Part shown: positions 6,154 through 14,975 of the stretch, piece by piece
How the letters are laid out: each line of letters starts with the position of its first letter
How positions within the stretch are numbered: the first letter of the stretch is position 1
Assembly (NCBI GenBank): GCA_013372965.1
Contig: JABXIR010000065.1
Location: 1 to 25,912, forward strand
Length of the DNA stretch: 25,912 bases
Direction: 5' to 3'
DNA from: Gammaproteobacteria bacterium
GTDB taxonomy: Bacteria; Pseudomonadota; Gammaproteobacteria; Pseudomonadales; DSM-25080
Position numbers and translations under genes: made by a program
The notes under the pieces: model-generated
The model's database searches: none
What the model was told of the DNA's origin: nothing
The model's input: only the letters and a program-made list of their open reading frames with translations

Positions 6154-7350
6154 ATGAATAACGATTTTTACAGCCATCTTGCGAATGAACTCGAGTCAAT
6201 TAAGGAAGCGGGTCTCTACAAATCCGAGCGAGTGATCTTAGGGCAGCAGAGTGCCGAAATCGACGTTGAAAAAGCGGGCGATGTGATTAACTTTTGCGCC
6301 AATAACTATTTGGGTTTTGCTAATGACGCTTCTTTGATCGAAGCGGGGTGCGATGCGTTACGACGTTACGGTTTCGGTGTGGCTTCCGTGCGCTTTATCT
6401 GCGGAACGCAAGACGTCCATAAAAAACTCGAGAACGCCCTTAGTGAGTTTCTTGGAATGGACGACACGATTCTTTATGCTTCGTGCTTCGATGCAAACGC
6501 AGGGCTTTTCGAGACCTTGCTCGGTCCAGAAGACGCCATTATCTCTGATGCGTTAAATCATGCGTCGATTATTGATGGCGTTCGTCTGTGCAAGGCGAAG
6601 CGTTATCGTTACGCGAATAACGACATGGAAGCACTTGAAGCTCAGCTCAAGCAGGCGGATGCCGATGGCGTTCGATTTAAAATGATTGCGACGGACGGGG
6701 TGTTCTCGATGGATGGCGTCATCGCAAATCTGAAAACTGTGTGTGACTTAGCCGATCAATACAATGCCATCGTTATGGTGGATGATTCTCATGCGGTCGG
6801 CTTTTTAGGCGAAAACGGTCGCGGCTCCCACGAGTACTGTGAGGTCATGGGCCGTGTAGACATCATTACGGGTACCCTGGGCAAAGCGCTTGGTGGCGCT
6901 TCAGGCGGCTATACAGCAGGAAAGAAGTGGGTCACCGATATGCTTCGTCAGCGTTCACGGCCTTACTTATTCTCAAATTCATTAGCCCCGTCCATTGCAG
7001 CCTCAACCTTGCATGTGCTTAACATGGTTGCCAACGGCGCTGAGCGTCGTGCACAACTCAACCGAAATGCTGCGCATTTTCGTAGACGCATGTCGGAAGC
7101 GGGTTTTGAGCTTGCGGGTGCTGACCACCCGATTATTCCAGTGATGATCGGTGACGCAAAAAAGGCGGCCGATATGGCGAGTGAGCTGTTAAAACGTGGT
7201 ATCTATGTGATCGGTTTTAGTTTTCCTGTGGTTCCAAAAGGAGCAGCACGAATTCGAACACAGATGTCGGCGATTCATACGGAAGCGCAAATAGACAAAG
7301 CGGTCGACGCATTTATTGAAGTGGGTCGTGCAATGGAGATAATTTCATGA
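6154..7350 (+). CDS. kbl: Glycine C-acetyltransferase (2-amino-3-ketobutyrate CoA ligase)
   Basis: A 398-residue alpha-oxoamine synthase, the same length as E. coli Kbl. It cleaves 2-amino-3-ketobutyrate with CoA to glycine and acetyl-CoA using PLP. The Schiff-base lysine is K244 in TGTLGKALGGASGG, the same position as in E. coli. FGVASVRFICGTQDVHKKLE (residues 74-93) and VDDSHAVGFLG (209-219) are family hallmarks. Cytoplasmic. Start: ATG 6154 is preferred over the adjacent TTG 6151, with AGGG at 6142-6145 as ribosome site. The stop TGA overlaps the ATG of tdh (ATGA), so the unstable ketobutyrate intermediate made by Tdh is handled by a co-translated partner. Confidence 0.97.
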   Translation: MNNDFYSHLANELESIKEAGLYKSERVILGQQSAEIDVEKAGDVINFCANNYLGFANDASLIEAGCDALRRYGFGVASVRFICGTQDVHKKLENALSEFLGMDDTILYASCFDANAGLFETLLGPEDAIISDALNHASIIDGVRLCKAKRYRYANNDMEALEAQLKQADADGVRFKMIATDGVFSMDGVIANLKTVCDLADQYNAIVMVDDSHAVGFLGENGRGSHEYCEVMGRVDIITGTLGKALGGASGGYTAGKKWVTDMLRQRSRPYLFSNSLAPSIAASTLHVLNMVANGAERRAQLNRNAAHFRRRMSEAGFELAGADHPIIPVMIGDAKKAADMASELLKRGIYVIGFSFPVVPKGAARIRTQMSAIHTEAQIDKAVDAFIEVGRAMEIIS

Positions 7351-8381
7351 AGACGATGAAAGCCTTGGTTAAGTCAAAGCCAGAGCGTGGTATTTGGATG
7401 CAAGACATTGAGATACCAACGTATGGCCCAAACGACGTTTTAATTAAAATTAAAAAGACGGCGATTTGTGGAACGGACTTACATATTTTTCGCTGGGATG
7501 AATGGTCGCAAAATACGATCCCAGTCGGCATGCATGTCGGTCATGAGTTCGTCGGAGAAATCGTTGAAAAAGGTGACTCGGTCGTAGGGCTTGAGGTTGG
7601 AGATCGCGTTTCGGGTGAAGGTCATATCACTTGCGGTCACTGTCGTAACTGTCGTGCGGGCAAGCGCCATTTGTGTCGCAACACGGAAGGTGTTGGCGTA
7701 AATATCCCCGGAGCTTTTGCTGAGTATCTTGTGATACCTGCAGTGAATGCGTTCAAGATTCCAGACAATATCTCAGACGACCTAGCGGCGATTTTCGACC
7801 CATACGGGAATGCGGCTCACACAGCGCTTAGCTTTGACTTGGTGGGGGAAGACGTACTCATTACGGGTGCTGGTCCGATCGGCATTATGGCGGTGGCTAT
7901 CGCGAAGCATGTTGGTGCTCGCCACGTTGTCGTGACGGATATTAACCCTTACCGTCTCGAACTGGCTAAGCAGATGGGTGCGACTGCTGCTGTAAACGTC
8001 ATGAATGAGTCTCTCGATACCGTGATGAAAGATCTCGGCATGACGGAAGGCTTTGATGTCGGAATGGAGATGTCTGGTAACGGTATGGCGTTTAAAGATA
8101 TGCTCAAAAAAATGAACCACGGTGGTCGAGTCGCAATGCTTGGCATTCCAAGTGGTGAAGTTTCAATTGACTGGAATGACGTGATCTTTAAAGGCTTGTT
8201 TATTAAAGGTATCTACGGTCGAGAGATGTTCGAAACCTGGTATAAGATGGCGAGCATGCTGCAAAGTGGCTTAAATCTTGACCCTATCATCACGCATCAC
8301 TATCACGTAGATGACTATCTAGAGGGTTTCGAGCAAATGGATGCTGGTCAGTGCGGAAAGGTTATCCTTAACTGGGACTAA
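7347..8381 (+). CDS. tdh: L-threonine 3-dehydrogenase
   Basis: A 344-residue zinc-dependent medium-chain dehydrogenase (E. coli: 341) that oxidises L-threonine to 2-amino-3-ketobutyrate with NAD+. The catalytic zinc ligand is C41 in AICGTDLHIF, with GHEFVGE following. The structural zinc cysteines are C96, C99, C102 and C110. The Rossmann motif GAGPIGIMA is present, and the acidic VTDIN after the second strand fits NAD+. The start overlaps the kbl stop by 4 bases. At the 3' end the TAA (8379-8381) overlaps the complementary stop of the convergent lacI-type gene, leaving no room for a terminator between them. Confidence 0.97.
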   Translation: MKTMKALVKSKPERGIWMQDIEIPTYGPNDVLIKIKKTAICGTDLHIFRWDEWSQNTIPVGMHVGHEFVGEIVEKGDSVVGLEVGDRVSGEGHITCGHCRNCRAGKRHLCRNTEGVGVNIPGAFAEYLVIPAVNAFKIPDNISDDLAAIFDPYGNAAHTALSFDLVGEDVLITGAGPIGIMAVAIAKHVGARHVVVTDINPYRLELAKQMGATAAVNVMNESLDTVMKDLGMTEGFDVGMEMSGNGMAFKDMLKKMNHGGRVAMLGIPSGEVSIDWNDVIFKGLFIKGIYGREMFETWYKMASMLQSGLNLDPIITHHYHVDDYLEGFEQMDAGQCGKVILNWD

Positions 8382-9391
8382 ACCTTTCCAACGGTAGATT
8401 CTCTAACGATTAGCCTCGGGGTATACGATAGTGGCTCCGAGGTGTCTCCTTTACCGCTCACTTTTGCGAGTAATCGCAGTGCAGCTAACTCCGCGATGTA
8501 AATATTATTCTGATGAACCGTGGTTAGCTGAGGCCAGCTTTGGCGAGAAAATGGACTGTTCTCGAACCCAGCAATCACAACATCATCTGGGCACTTCAAA
8601 TCGAGCTGTCTCGCCGCACTTAATACTCCCGCAGCGAGCTCATCGTTACCTGCCAGAATGGCACTGGGTCGTGATGCGCGAGACAATAGCTTAATACCAG
8701 CTTCCTGGCCGGCATCGAAAGTGTATTCAGATGCGATGATCGACGTCTCTGGAACCTCGATGTCGTTCTGCTTCATGACCCGCTTGAAGCCTTCAAGTCT
8801 TTGGATTGACGAGAAATGGCTCTCTGTGCCCATAACGGCGGCAATATTACGGTGACCTAGTTGCACTAAATGACGAGATATCTGTTCTGATCCCGCCGCG
8901 TCGTCAACGTACACTGCATGTTCATCAATGTCATCGGGCAGAGCCGATGAAATGATTTTGACGTACGCAATGTCTTCTTGAGTGAGCCTGTCGAGTAACG
9001 TTTGGTCTTCTGAAAATGGCGATGTTAAAACCACGCCCGCAACTCGAGCTCCCAGCTTCAAGCTCGAAATAATGTCATCATAGTTTTCCGAGGCGCTAAC
9101 GGGGTGAATAATCAGTTCGTAGTTTTGGCGTCGCAGACAGTTGAGTAAGCCACGCTGAATATCGGTGACGTAGTAGGCGTTAGGGTTGTCATAGAGAACC
9201 GCGATAGTAAATGAATGCTTCGATGCGAAGCTGCGAGCCGCTGCATTGGGACGATAGTTGAGTTCCTCGACGGCCTTCATTACCTTGTCGCGAGTCGTGG
9301 CTCGGACAGCAGGCTCGTTATTCATGACTCGAGAAACTGTTTTGATTGAAACACCCGCGAGTGCTGCTACGTCATCAATAGTTGTTTTCAA
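8378..9391 (-). CDS. LacI-family transcriptional repressor (NagR-like candidate)
   Basis: A 337-residue LacI/GalR protein. The helix-turn-helix is at residues 3-22 (TIDDVAALAGVSIKTVSRVM), followed by the hinge segment NYRPNAAARS. The periplasmic-binding-like core starts at FTIAVLYDNPNAYYV and contains the typical LVQLGHRNIAAVMG and SAILAGNDELAAGV segments. It is divergent from nagK and shares the 174-base interval that carries a perfect 14-bp palindrome with central CG, the usual LacI-family operator form. I infer that it represses nagK, and perhaps itself, with an amino-sugar derivative as effector. A role in alpha-glucan control cannot be excluded because of the neighbouring amylase genes. 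It converges on tdh with a 3-base overlap of stop codons. Confidence 0.9.
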   Translation of the reverse strand: MKTTIDDVAALAGVSIKTVSRVMNNEPAVRATTRDKVMKAVEELNYRPNAAARSFASKHSFTIAVLYDNPNAYYVTDIQRGLLNCLRRQNYELIIHPVSASENYDDIISSLKLGARVAGVVLTSPFSEDQTLLDRLTQEDIAYVKIISSALPDDIDEHAVYVDDAAGSEQISRHLVQLGHRNIAAVMGTESHFSSIQRLEGFKRVMKQNDIEVPETSIIASEYTFDAGQEAGIKLLSRASRPSAILAGNDELAAGVLSAARQLDLKCPDDVVIAGFENSPFSRQSWPQLTTVHQNNIYIAELAALRLLAKVSGKGDTSEPLSYTPRLIVRESTVGKV

Positions 9392-9423
9392 CGGCGAACC
9401 TACATATATGTCTAGAAGCTGAA

Positions 9424-9452
9424 AATGTAACCGATTATTCGTGAATTGTAAA
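9424..9452 (-). promoter_or_regulatory. Promoter of the lacI-type gene
   Basis: On the minus strand TTTACA (9447-9452, 5/6 to TTGACA) is separated by 17 bases from TACATT (9424-9429, 4/6 to TATAAT). The predicted start is near 9417, 26 bases before the ATG. Confidence 0.5.
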
Positions 9453-9459
9453 AAATAAA

Positions 9460-9473
9460 TGACAGCGCTGTCA
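9460..9473. promoter_or_regulatory. LacI-type operator palindrome
   Basis: TGACAGCGCTGTCA is a perfect 14-bp palindrome with a central CG. It lies 7 bases upstream of the -35 of the repressor gene and 92 bases before nagK. A bound repressor could affect both divergent promoters. I found no second copy in the window, including in front of the amylase genes, which argues that this repressor does not control the glucan locus here. Confidence 0.65.
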
Positions 9474-9565
9474 GTTTCCGTTTAAACTCACTGTTTCTTA
9501 TAAAAAGACTAACCTTTAAGTAGTTAGTTTTGTGCTCTCTTAGAGAATTGTTTGTGGAGTTGTTC

Positions 9566-10456
9566 ATGTCTAAGGCGGAAAACCAGCCTCTGTTTTTAGG
9601 TATCGATGGCGGTGGCAGTAAGTGTCGCTCGATCGTCGTTAATCAACGTAACGAGATCCTCGGAACCGGTGTGTCTGGTCCGGCGAACCCGATGAATAGC
9701 TTCGAAACGACGATCCATTCGATCGTCGAATCAGCGGAATTAGCTTTACTTGACGCGGGTATGGAAAAATCGTCTATCTCTCAATTAAATGCGGGCGCGG
9801 GTTTAGCGGGCGTTAATTTTAAAGAGGGGTACGACAAGATCATGGCTTGGGATAACCCATTTGCTAAATTTTGTTTAACCACTGATCTGCATACCGCTTG
9901 TATTGGTGCACATGATGGACAAGATGGCGCTGTTATGATTGTCGGTACGGGCTCAATTGGCATCGACGTTCGTGGCGATGACCACTTTATTCTTGGTGGG
10001 CATGGTTTCCTTCAAGGAGATATGGGCAGTGGTGCTTGGTTCGGTCTTCAGGCAGTCCGTCGAGCATTGACCTCAGCAGACTTGTTGAGTGAGCCAACTA
10101 TTATGCTGGACTTGTTGCTGAAGCATTTCGATAGTGCGACTCACCTCGATATTATGGAAGCGATGGCAAACAAGCCGGCCAAGAACTTCGCGCAATTAGC
10201 GCGGATCGTGTTTGAAGCCGAGAAGTTGGGTGATGCGGTTGCGAGAGAAGTCATCGAACAGGGGGCTGATTACCTGAGTCGCCTTGCTTTGCGCTTATTT
10301 GAACGTAATCCTCGTCGTTTCTCAATGGTGGGCGGACTATCGCCGATCGTATTGCCATTCATGGCAAAGGAAGTTCGAGAGCGTGTCGAACCCACATTGC
10401 AAGAACCTGAGATGGGCGCGGTATATTATGCACGAACCGTGTTTGAACTTTCGTAG
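9566..10456 (+). CDS. nagK: N-acetylglucosamine kinase, BadF/BcrA ATPase family (Shewanella-type)
   Basis: A 296-residue sugar kinase of the ASKHA fold. It has the phosphate-1 loop LGIDGGGSKCRS near the N-terminus, LTTDLHTACIGAHDGQDGAV with the catalytic-region aspartate, the phosphate-2 motif IVGTGSIG and the adenosine motif SMVGGLSP. The TTDLHTACIGAH and GSGAWFGLQAV segments resemble NagK of Shewanella and the glucosamine kinase GspK of Vibrio. Predicted reaction: ATP plus GlcNAc gives GlcNAc-6-phosphate in the cytoplasm; glucosamine or glucose as substrate is possible. Start: ATG 9566 is chosen because GTGGAG stands about 6 bases upstream; an in-frame GTG at 9530 would add 12 unrelated residues. 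It is monocistronic, with a terminator 33 bases after the stop. No nagA or nagB gene accompanies it. Confidence 0.75.
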   Translation: MSKAENQPLFLGIDGGGSKCRSIVVNQRNEILGTGVSGPANPMNSFETTIHSIVESAELALLDAGMEKSSISQLNAGAGLAGVNFKEGYDKIMAWDNPFAKFCLTTDLHTACIGAHDGQDGAVMIVGTGSIGIDVRGDDHFILGGHGFLQGDMGSGAWFGLQAVRRALTSADLLSEPTIMLDLLLKHFDSATHLDIMEAMANKPAKNFAQLARIVFEAEKLGDAVAREVIEQGADYLSRLALRLFERNPRRFSMVGGLSPIVLPFMAKEVRERVEPTLQEPEMGAVYYARTVFELS

Positions 10457-10488
10457 GCCTGCAACGCAGCTGAAAGATGTTTAAAGAG

Positions 10489-10517
10489 CGCCAGCGTCTT
10501 GCGATGCTGGCGTTTTT
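10489..10517 (+). terminator. Terminator after nagK, possibly shared with the convergent GH13 gene
   Basis: CGCCAGC (10489-10495) pairs with GCTGGCG (10506-10512), then TTTTTGTTTG follows on the plus strand. On the minus strand the tail is the weaker CTCTTTAAAC. Confidence 0.85.
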
Positions 10518-10556
10518 GTTTGTCGTCGATGTAAACGAGTATGTGATAAAACTCGG

Positions 10557-12413
10557 TTATTGAGCCTTCTCAAATTCGATGATTTCGCCATGATGCGCGG
10601 GAATCGTAACCCGAAGACGTTGACTCGAACTATCAAGGTAGAGTTGACTGGTTCCATGAAATAGCGCTTGGCTGATGGTGTCGAACCCTCGTTGCCCCAA
10701 GTAACTAATGTCGAGCTCCAGGTCAACCGAGGTATCGGCAAAGTTAGCAATTACCAGAGCTGCCTCATTGCGACTCTCGCGCACGAATGCCATCTGACGT
10801 TCGGTGTAGTTCGTGCCGTTACCCAGGTTGATGGTGTGAAGCTCTGTATAATCTCCCAAAAACATAGGCGCCTGACTCGTGTAAGGCATGAGTATCTCAT
10901 AGAAGCCGCGAAGCGAGATTTCCTCTGGAGTAGAGCGACCGCCATCAAACCGTCCATCGTTCATGTATCGCTGGTGGGCGGGCACACCCCAATAATCGAA
11001 AATCGTCGTGCGCGTTGCCTTGCCGAATCCTGCGTCCAACATGCCGTCTTCACCGACATCTTGTGCAAAGTATAACAGCGTTGGGCTGCGGCTGATCGCT
11101 GCAGACACAAGCATAGCGGGGCGACCGATACGGGCATCACCCGCAAATTCATCACTGGCTATACGCTGTTCGTCATGGTTTTCTAGGAAGTGAAGTAAGT
11201 AGTCGCTAATGTCGAGGACTTCGCTATGAACGGCGAGCAAATCGCTAACCGAACCACGGTCTTGCATCACGAGTTTTAACGAATCGTAAAAACCGACCTT
11301 GTCGTAGAGTGCGTCCATTCGACCAAGCTCTAAATAATCGCGATAGAGCGATGGGTTATAGACTTCTGCGAGCAGGAAACTGTCTGGGTGACTCTCCTTA
11401 ATTTGCGTGTTTAAGTAGCTCCAGAATTCGACTGGTACCATCTCGGCCATATCATAGCGGAATCCATCCACCCCTTTATCGAGCCAGTACTGTGTGATGT
11501 CGCGGAACTTTCTCCACGAGTCGGGGACGTCTTGGCTCGCCCAAAACTCGACGTGGTCGCGATTAGGGGCAGTTCGAAATGACTCACCTAAGGTCGCAAA
11601 GTCATAGCTGCCGTCGGGACGAACGCCATAGTTTACTTTGACGGTTTCATACCAGTCGTGAAAATTCGGTTGTGCTAAACGCGCGCCATTCCCGGTCCAT
11701 TTCGCAGGAGTTTCTTCGAAAAAACCATCGGAGAGCGGGTGGGCCTCGCCGTTGAGTGGGCGTTCGTCGCTTGGGAAATCCGGCACGATAAATGGCTCGC
11801 CCGGTAGATAGTAAAAATTATTGTCACGAGCGTACGCGATGCTGGTGTCATCGTGCTCTCCGAAGTCACTAATACCCTCGGGTGCCGATAGCGATTGATA
11901 GTTACGAGCGACGTGATTCGGAACGATGTCAATCACGACCTTCATGCCGGCCTCGTGGGTTCGCGCGATCAGGGCTTCGAACTCTGCAAGGCGTTCGGCA
12001 GGATTGTCAGCTAGGTCTGGGTTGACGTTGTAGTAGTCTCGGACAGCATAGGGCGATCCCGCACGTCCTTTAATAACGTCGGGGTCGTCGAGCGAAATAC
12101 CGTAGTCTGTGTAGTCGTTGATGACGCCATGATGTGGGACGCCGGTGTACCAGATATGTGTCGTCCCAAGGGCTTTGATACTCTCGAGTGCCTCGGGTGT
12201 GAAGTCACTAAACTTGCCGACACCGTTTTGTTCAATGGTGCCCCAAGGGATTCGATTTTCGTTGGTATTGCCAAAGAGTCGAGTGAATACTTGGTAAACG
12301 ACCACACGCGGTTCATCGGCGTTTACAACCGTATCATTTGTGGTCTCGGTAGGTTCGCAGGCACAGAGTGCGCTCAGGGCGGCAACAATGGCAATGGTCG
12401 TCAGTCGTTTCAT
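10557..12413 (-). CDS. GH13 alpha-amylase family lipoprotein
   Basis: A 618-residue GH13 enzyme. Residues 1-19 form a lipoprotein signal with lipobox LCAC; C19 would be lipidated, and the next residues EPTE carry no Asp +2 retention signal, so outer-membrane placement is likely. The four GH13 regions are visible: D162-IVPN-H167, GFRYD with nucleophile D321, acid/base E350 in LLAEVYN, and N412-H413-D414. The GH13 subfamily is not clear to me; by context it cuts starch or maltodextrin at the cell surface or in the periplasm. The ATG lies 3 bases after the stop of the GH31 gene, so it is the second gene of that operon. It ends facing nagK. Neopullulanase- or cyclomaltodextrinase-like specificity is possible. 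Confidence 0.88.
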   Translation of the reverse strand: MKRLTTIAIVAALSALCACEPTETTNDTVVNADEPRVVVYQVFTRLFGNTNENRIPWGTIEQNGVGKFSDFTPEALESIKALGTTHIWYTGVPHHGVINDYTDYGISLDDPDVIKGRAGSPYAVRDYYNVNPDLADNPAERLAEFEALIARTHEAGMKVVIDIVPNHVARNYQSLSAPEGISDFGEHDDTSIAYARDNNFYYLPGEPFIVPDFPSDERPLNGEAHPLSDGFFEETPAKWTGNGARLAQPNFHDWYETVKVNYGVRPDGSYDFATLGESFRTAPNRDHVEFWASQDVPDSWRKFRDITQYWLDKGVDGFRYDMAEMVPVEFWSYLNTQIKESHPDSFLLAEVYNPSLYRDYLELGRMDALYDKVGFYDSLKLVMQDRGSVSDLLAVHSEVLDISDYLLHFLENHDEQRIASDEFAGDARIGRPAMLVSAAISRSPTLLYFAQDVGEDGMLDAGFGKATRTTIFDYWGVPAHQRYMNDGRFDGGRSTPEEISLRGFYEILMPYTSQAPMFLGDYTELHTINLGNGTNYTERQMAFVRESRNEAALVIANFADTSVDLELDISYLGQRGFDTISQALFHGTSQLYLDSSSQRLRVTIPAHHGEIIEFEKAQ

Positions 12414-12416
12414 AAA

Positions 12417-14822
12417 TTATTCCGCTAACTCAATGTAGATTTCATAATGATTAAGAGGTGTGCTGTGTTGTGTGATCGTCAATAACTGGAGCTCGGCGTC
12501 GTATTCGGTGTCGGCTACTTCACCCCCGATGGTCACTTGTGATGGACGACTCGTAATTCCGTGAATGACCCAGCGAATCTCGCGTTGTGCTGGCATGGCA
12601 GAGTGACCGATGCCATTGGCTCGACTAGTGATACTCAGTGCTTCTCCATCAAATACCGCGCTGAATTGATAGTGTTCGTATGCTGATTCCGTTAGCGCAC
12701 TAGGCGAGTCTCCATCGTCTTCGTACCACTCACCCCTCGCGGAGTTCACGGAATTATGGTGGTAGTAATGAAGTTCGATGTTGTCGCTACGATACTCGCT
12801 GAGATTCGTAATTTGGGTTGGCAATTCAGGGATGAAGCTTCCTGCTTTCACCCAAACAGGGATCAACTCAACGGGTGCAGCGAACGTCTGTTCAGCACCA
12901 CCCTCAAAGACTTCGTTCGACCAAAAGTCGAACCAGACTCCGCTCGGTAACTGGGTGTTTATTTCGCGCTGCCCGTCTTCAGTCACTGGGTGAACCAGTA
13001 GCGCGTCACCGAACAGATATTGAGATGTGTTTGAGCGGTTTTCGGGGGTGTCCTCGATGAAATACGTCGGTCTCATCAATGGTGTGCCGAAACGAGAATT
13101 TTGATAAACCATTGTGTAAATATAAGGCATCAGCCGATAACGAAGTCGCGCAAAATCTCGAGTAATCTCAACCGTTCGATAATCATGAAAGACGGGCTCT
13201 GACGGAATGTTCTCTTGCGCATGAGGTCGAAGCACAGGCTGAAAGACTCCGTATTGAAACCAGCGAACATAAAGCTCTGGGTCGAAGATTTCACCACCGG
13301 CAAAACCGCCAATATCCGAGTGCATATAGCCTAAACCCTGCAAGCCCATCTGAAGACTGATCTCGACTTGCGACTGTAAGCCACCCCAGCTGCGATTTAC
13401 GTCACCCGACCACGGAATCATGCCATACCGTTGCGAACCAACGTACCCTGATCGCATCATGATAAACGGGCGTTGCTGGGGTTGTTGCTCTGTTAGGAAT
13501 TGATGGAGCATCGCAGCCCATTGATGGCCGTAGGCGTTATGAATCGCATTGGCGGGCACAGCGTCAGGTGCTTCGCCGCTCAGGTTGTGTCGGGTGTTCT
13601 CAGGATGTACCTCAGGTTCGCCTAGATCTCCCCACCATCCTCGAATGCCGTATTCGGACAGGCGTTGATATTGATCTAGGAACCAGTCTTGGCCATCGTC
13701 ACTGAATACATCGACGAGACCGGTATTGCCAAAGTAAAAATCAAACGTTGCTACGTTGCTCTCATCATTACTGGCGAGTGCGTTAGCCGCGAGAGCCTCT
13801 TGCCATTTATCGGACGACGTCAACACGAAGGGCTCAGTAATTAAGATCGTGTTCACGCCCGCGTCATCAAGGCGCGAGATCATCGATTCGGGATCCGGCC
13901 AGTTAGCCTGGTGCCAATCGAGATTGCCCATAGTGCCTTTGATGGTGTCGCCGAACCAATAGAGGTCGATGACTAATGCATCAATCGGGAACTCCTGATC
14001 AATAAACGCGTTAAATGTTTGCTCTACTTCGCTTTGAGAGTGATAGCCGAATCGCGAGGCATACATACCAAGCGCCCAACGGGGGGGGAGAGGTTGGTGG
14101 CCAGTGAGTGATGCGAGGTTGTGAGTTAGCTGAAGCGGACTATCGCCGACACTAAAATGAAGTCTAGCCGCACCGTATTCCGAGTCGAAACGAATGGCCC
14201 CGTCGTAATCGGTTGCGACATCGACCCAGCCATTAGAGGGGTTGTCCCAGATAACGGCTAAGTTTTGACCGCTAATGATCATTGGCAGCGAGTAGTACAT
14301 TTGCTCAGAGTGTGTTTCGAAGCCGTAATGTGCTCGATTATAGAGTGGTAGCCGATGTCCCCGACGGTCCATACCCAAGACGCGAGAACCTGCCCCCATG
14401 AGAGGTGTGTCCTCATCGACCATGACAACTGCCGATGACCCTGTTGGGAAATCAGAGACAGTGAAACTGGTTGAGGCCAGAAGCTCACTACCTCGAATGA
14501 CATTGATTATCAATGGGTTCGTTTCGACCTTTAGTGTGAGAGTATCGGACGAAATTATAAGATGGTCGCCTCGAGCTTCAACATGGATCGGCAGTGGTGA
14601 AAGGTCGGATCTGAGAGCAAAGCTGTCGAGTTGCAATTCATGATTGGTTTGTTCAATTGAGAAGCTGTTCGGAGCGTATTGACTGATAAGATACTCGGCT
14701 TCATTCGAACTGATCAGTAGCTGTTGATCTTGTTTTGACCAGTTGGTGATAGTCTCTGCATGCAAGTCCGCGGTGCTTAGTATCACCGTAGCAATCACGA
14801 AAACAAACATCCTTAGCAACAT
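12417..14822 (-). CDS. GH31 alpha-glucosidase or 4-alpha-glucosyltransferase (exported)
   Basis: An 801-residue GH31 protein. Start: ATG 14822 is chosen because GGGAGAG stands 7 bases upstream and a clean Sec signal follows (residues 1-22, MLLRMFVFVI...LHA|E). An upstream in-frame GTG at 14873 would bury it. Nucleophile D399 lies in GWWGDLGEPE and acid/base D474 in PWSGDVNRSW. The lengthened GDLGEPEVHP form and overall length recall Agd31B of Cellvibrio japonicus, an alpha-1,4 transglucosylase, so disproportionation of maltodextrins is as likely as plain hydrolysis. No lipobox is visible, so it is periplasmic or secreted. It is first in a two-gene operon with the GH13 lipoprotein and divergent from malT. 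A run of eight C residues on the coding strand (14081-14088) encodes LPPR in frame. Confidence 0.9.
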   Translation of the reverse strand: MLLRMFVFVIATVILSTADLHAETITNWSKQDQQLLISSNEAEYLISQYAPNSFSIEQTNHELQLDSFALRSDLSPLPIHVEARGDHLIISSDTLTLKVETNPLIINVIRGSELLASTSFTVSDFPTGSSAVVMVDEDTPLMGAGSRVLGMDRRGHRLPLYNRAHYGFETHSEQMYYSLPMIISGQNLAVIWDNPSNGWVDVATDYDGAIRFDSEYGAARLHFSVGDSPLQLTHNLASLTGHQPLPPRWALGMYASRFGYHSQSEVEQTFNAFIDQEFPIDALVIDLYWFGDTIKGTMGNLDWHQANWPDPESMISRLDDAGVNTILITEPFVLTSSDKWQEALAANALASNDESNVATFDFYFGNTGLVDVFSDDGQDWFLDQYQRLSEYGIRGWWGDLGEPEVHPENTRHNLSGEAPDAVPANAIHNAYGHQWAAMLHQFLTEQQPQQRPFIMMRSGYVGSQRYGMIPWSGDVNRSWGGLQSQVEISLQMGLQGLGYMHSDIGGFAGGEIFDPELYVRWFQYGVFQPVLRPHAQENIPSEPVFHDYRTVEITRDFARLRYRLMPYIYTMVYQNSRFGTPLMRPTYFIEDTPENRSNTSQYLFGDALLVHPVTEDGQREINTQLPSGVWFDFWSNEVFEGGAEQTFAAPVELIPVWVKAGSFIPELPTQITNLSEYRSDNIELHYYHHNSVNSARGEWYEDDGDSPSALTESAYEHYQFSAVFDGEALSITSRANGIGHSAMPAQREIRWVIHGITSRPSQVTIGGEVADTEYDAELQLLTITQHSTPLNHYEIYIELAE

Positions 14823-14975
14823 TTTTATACTCTCCCAAGAGGTTTTACGTTTTGACGGTGGTTGCGCCAACACAGAAATTTGCGCTTTTTATTGTTAGGC
14901 TAGCTATCTATACTAACGGTCATAATCTTCATAATAATCCTCCTAGTGGGGGCGCAGAGCTGGGTGTAGTCATAG
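14823..14975. promoter_or_regulatory. Divergent promoter region between the GH31 operon and malT
   Basis: On the minus strand the E. coli MalT-box core GGAGGA occurs at 14938-14943. TAGTAT (14910-14915) or TATAGA (14907-14912) stands 22-25 bases downstream as a possible -10. A plus-strand GGGGCGCAGA (7/10 to GGGGAKGAGG) starts near 14949. The inverted pair resembles the stronger pair before the alpha-glucosidase. Weak evidence, listed because the neighbouring gene is malT. Confidence 0.3.

Noticed and set aside
7782..8120. A 112-codon frame antisense to tdh
   Set aside because: His/Arg-rich shadow of a conserved gene, without a plausible start context.
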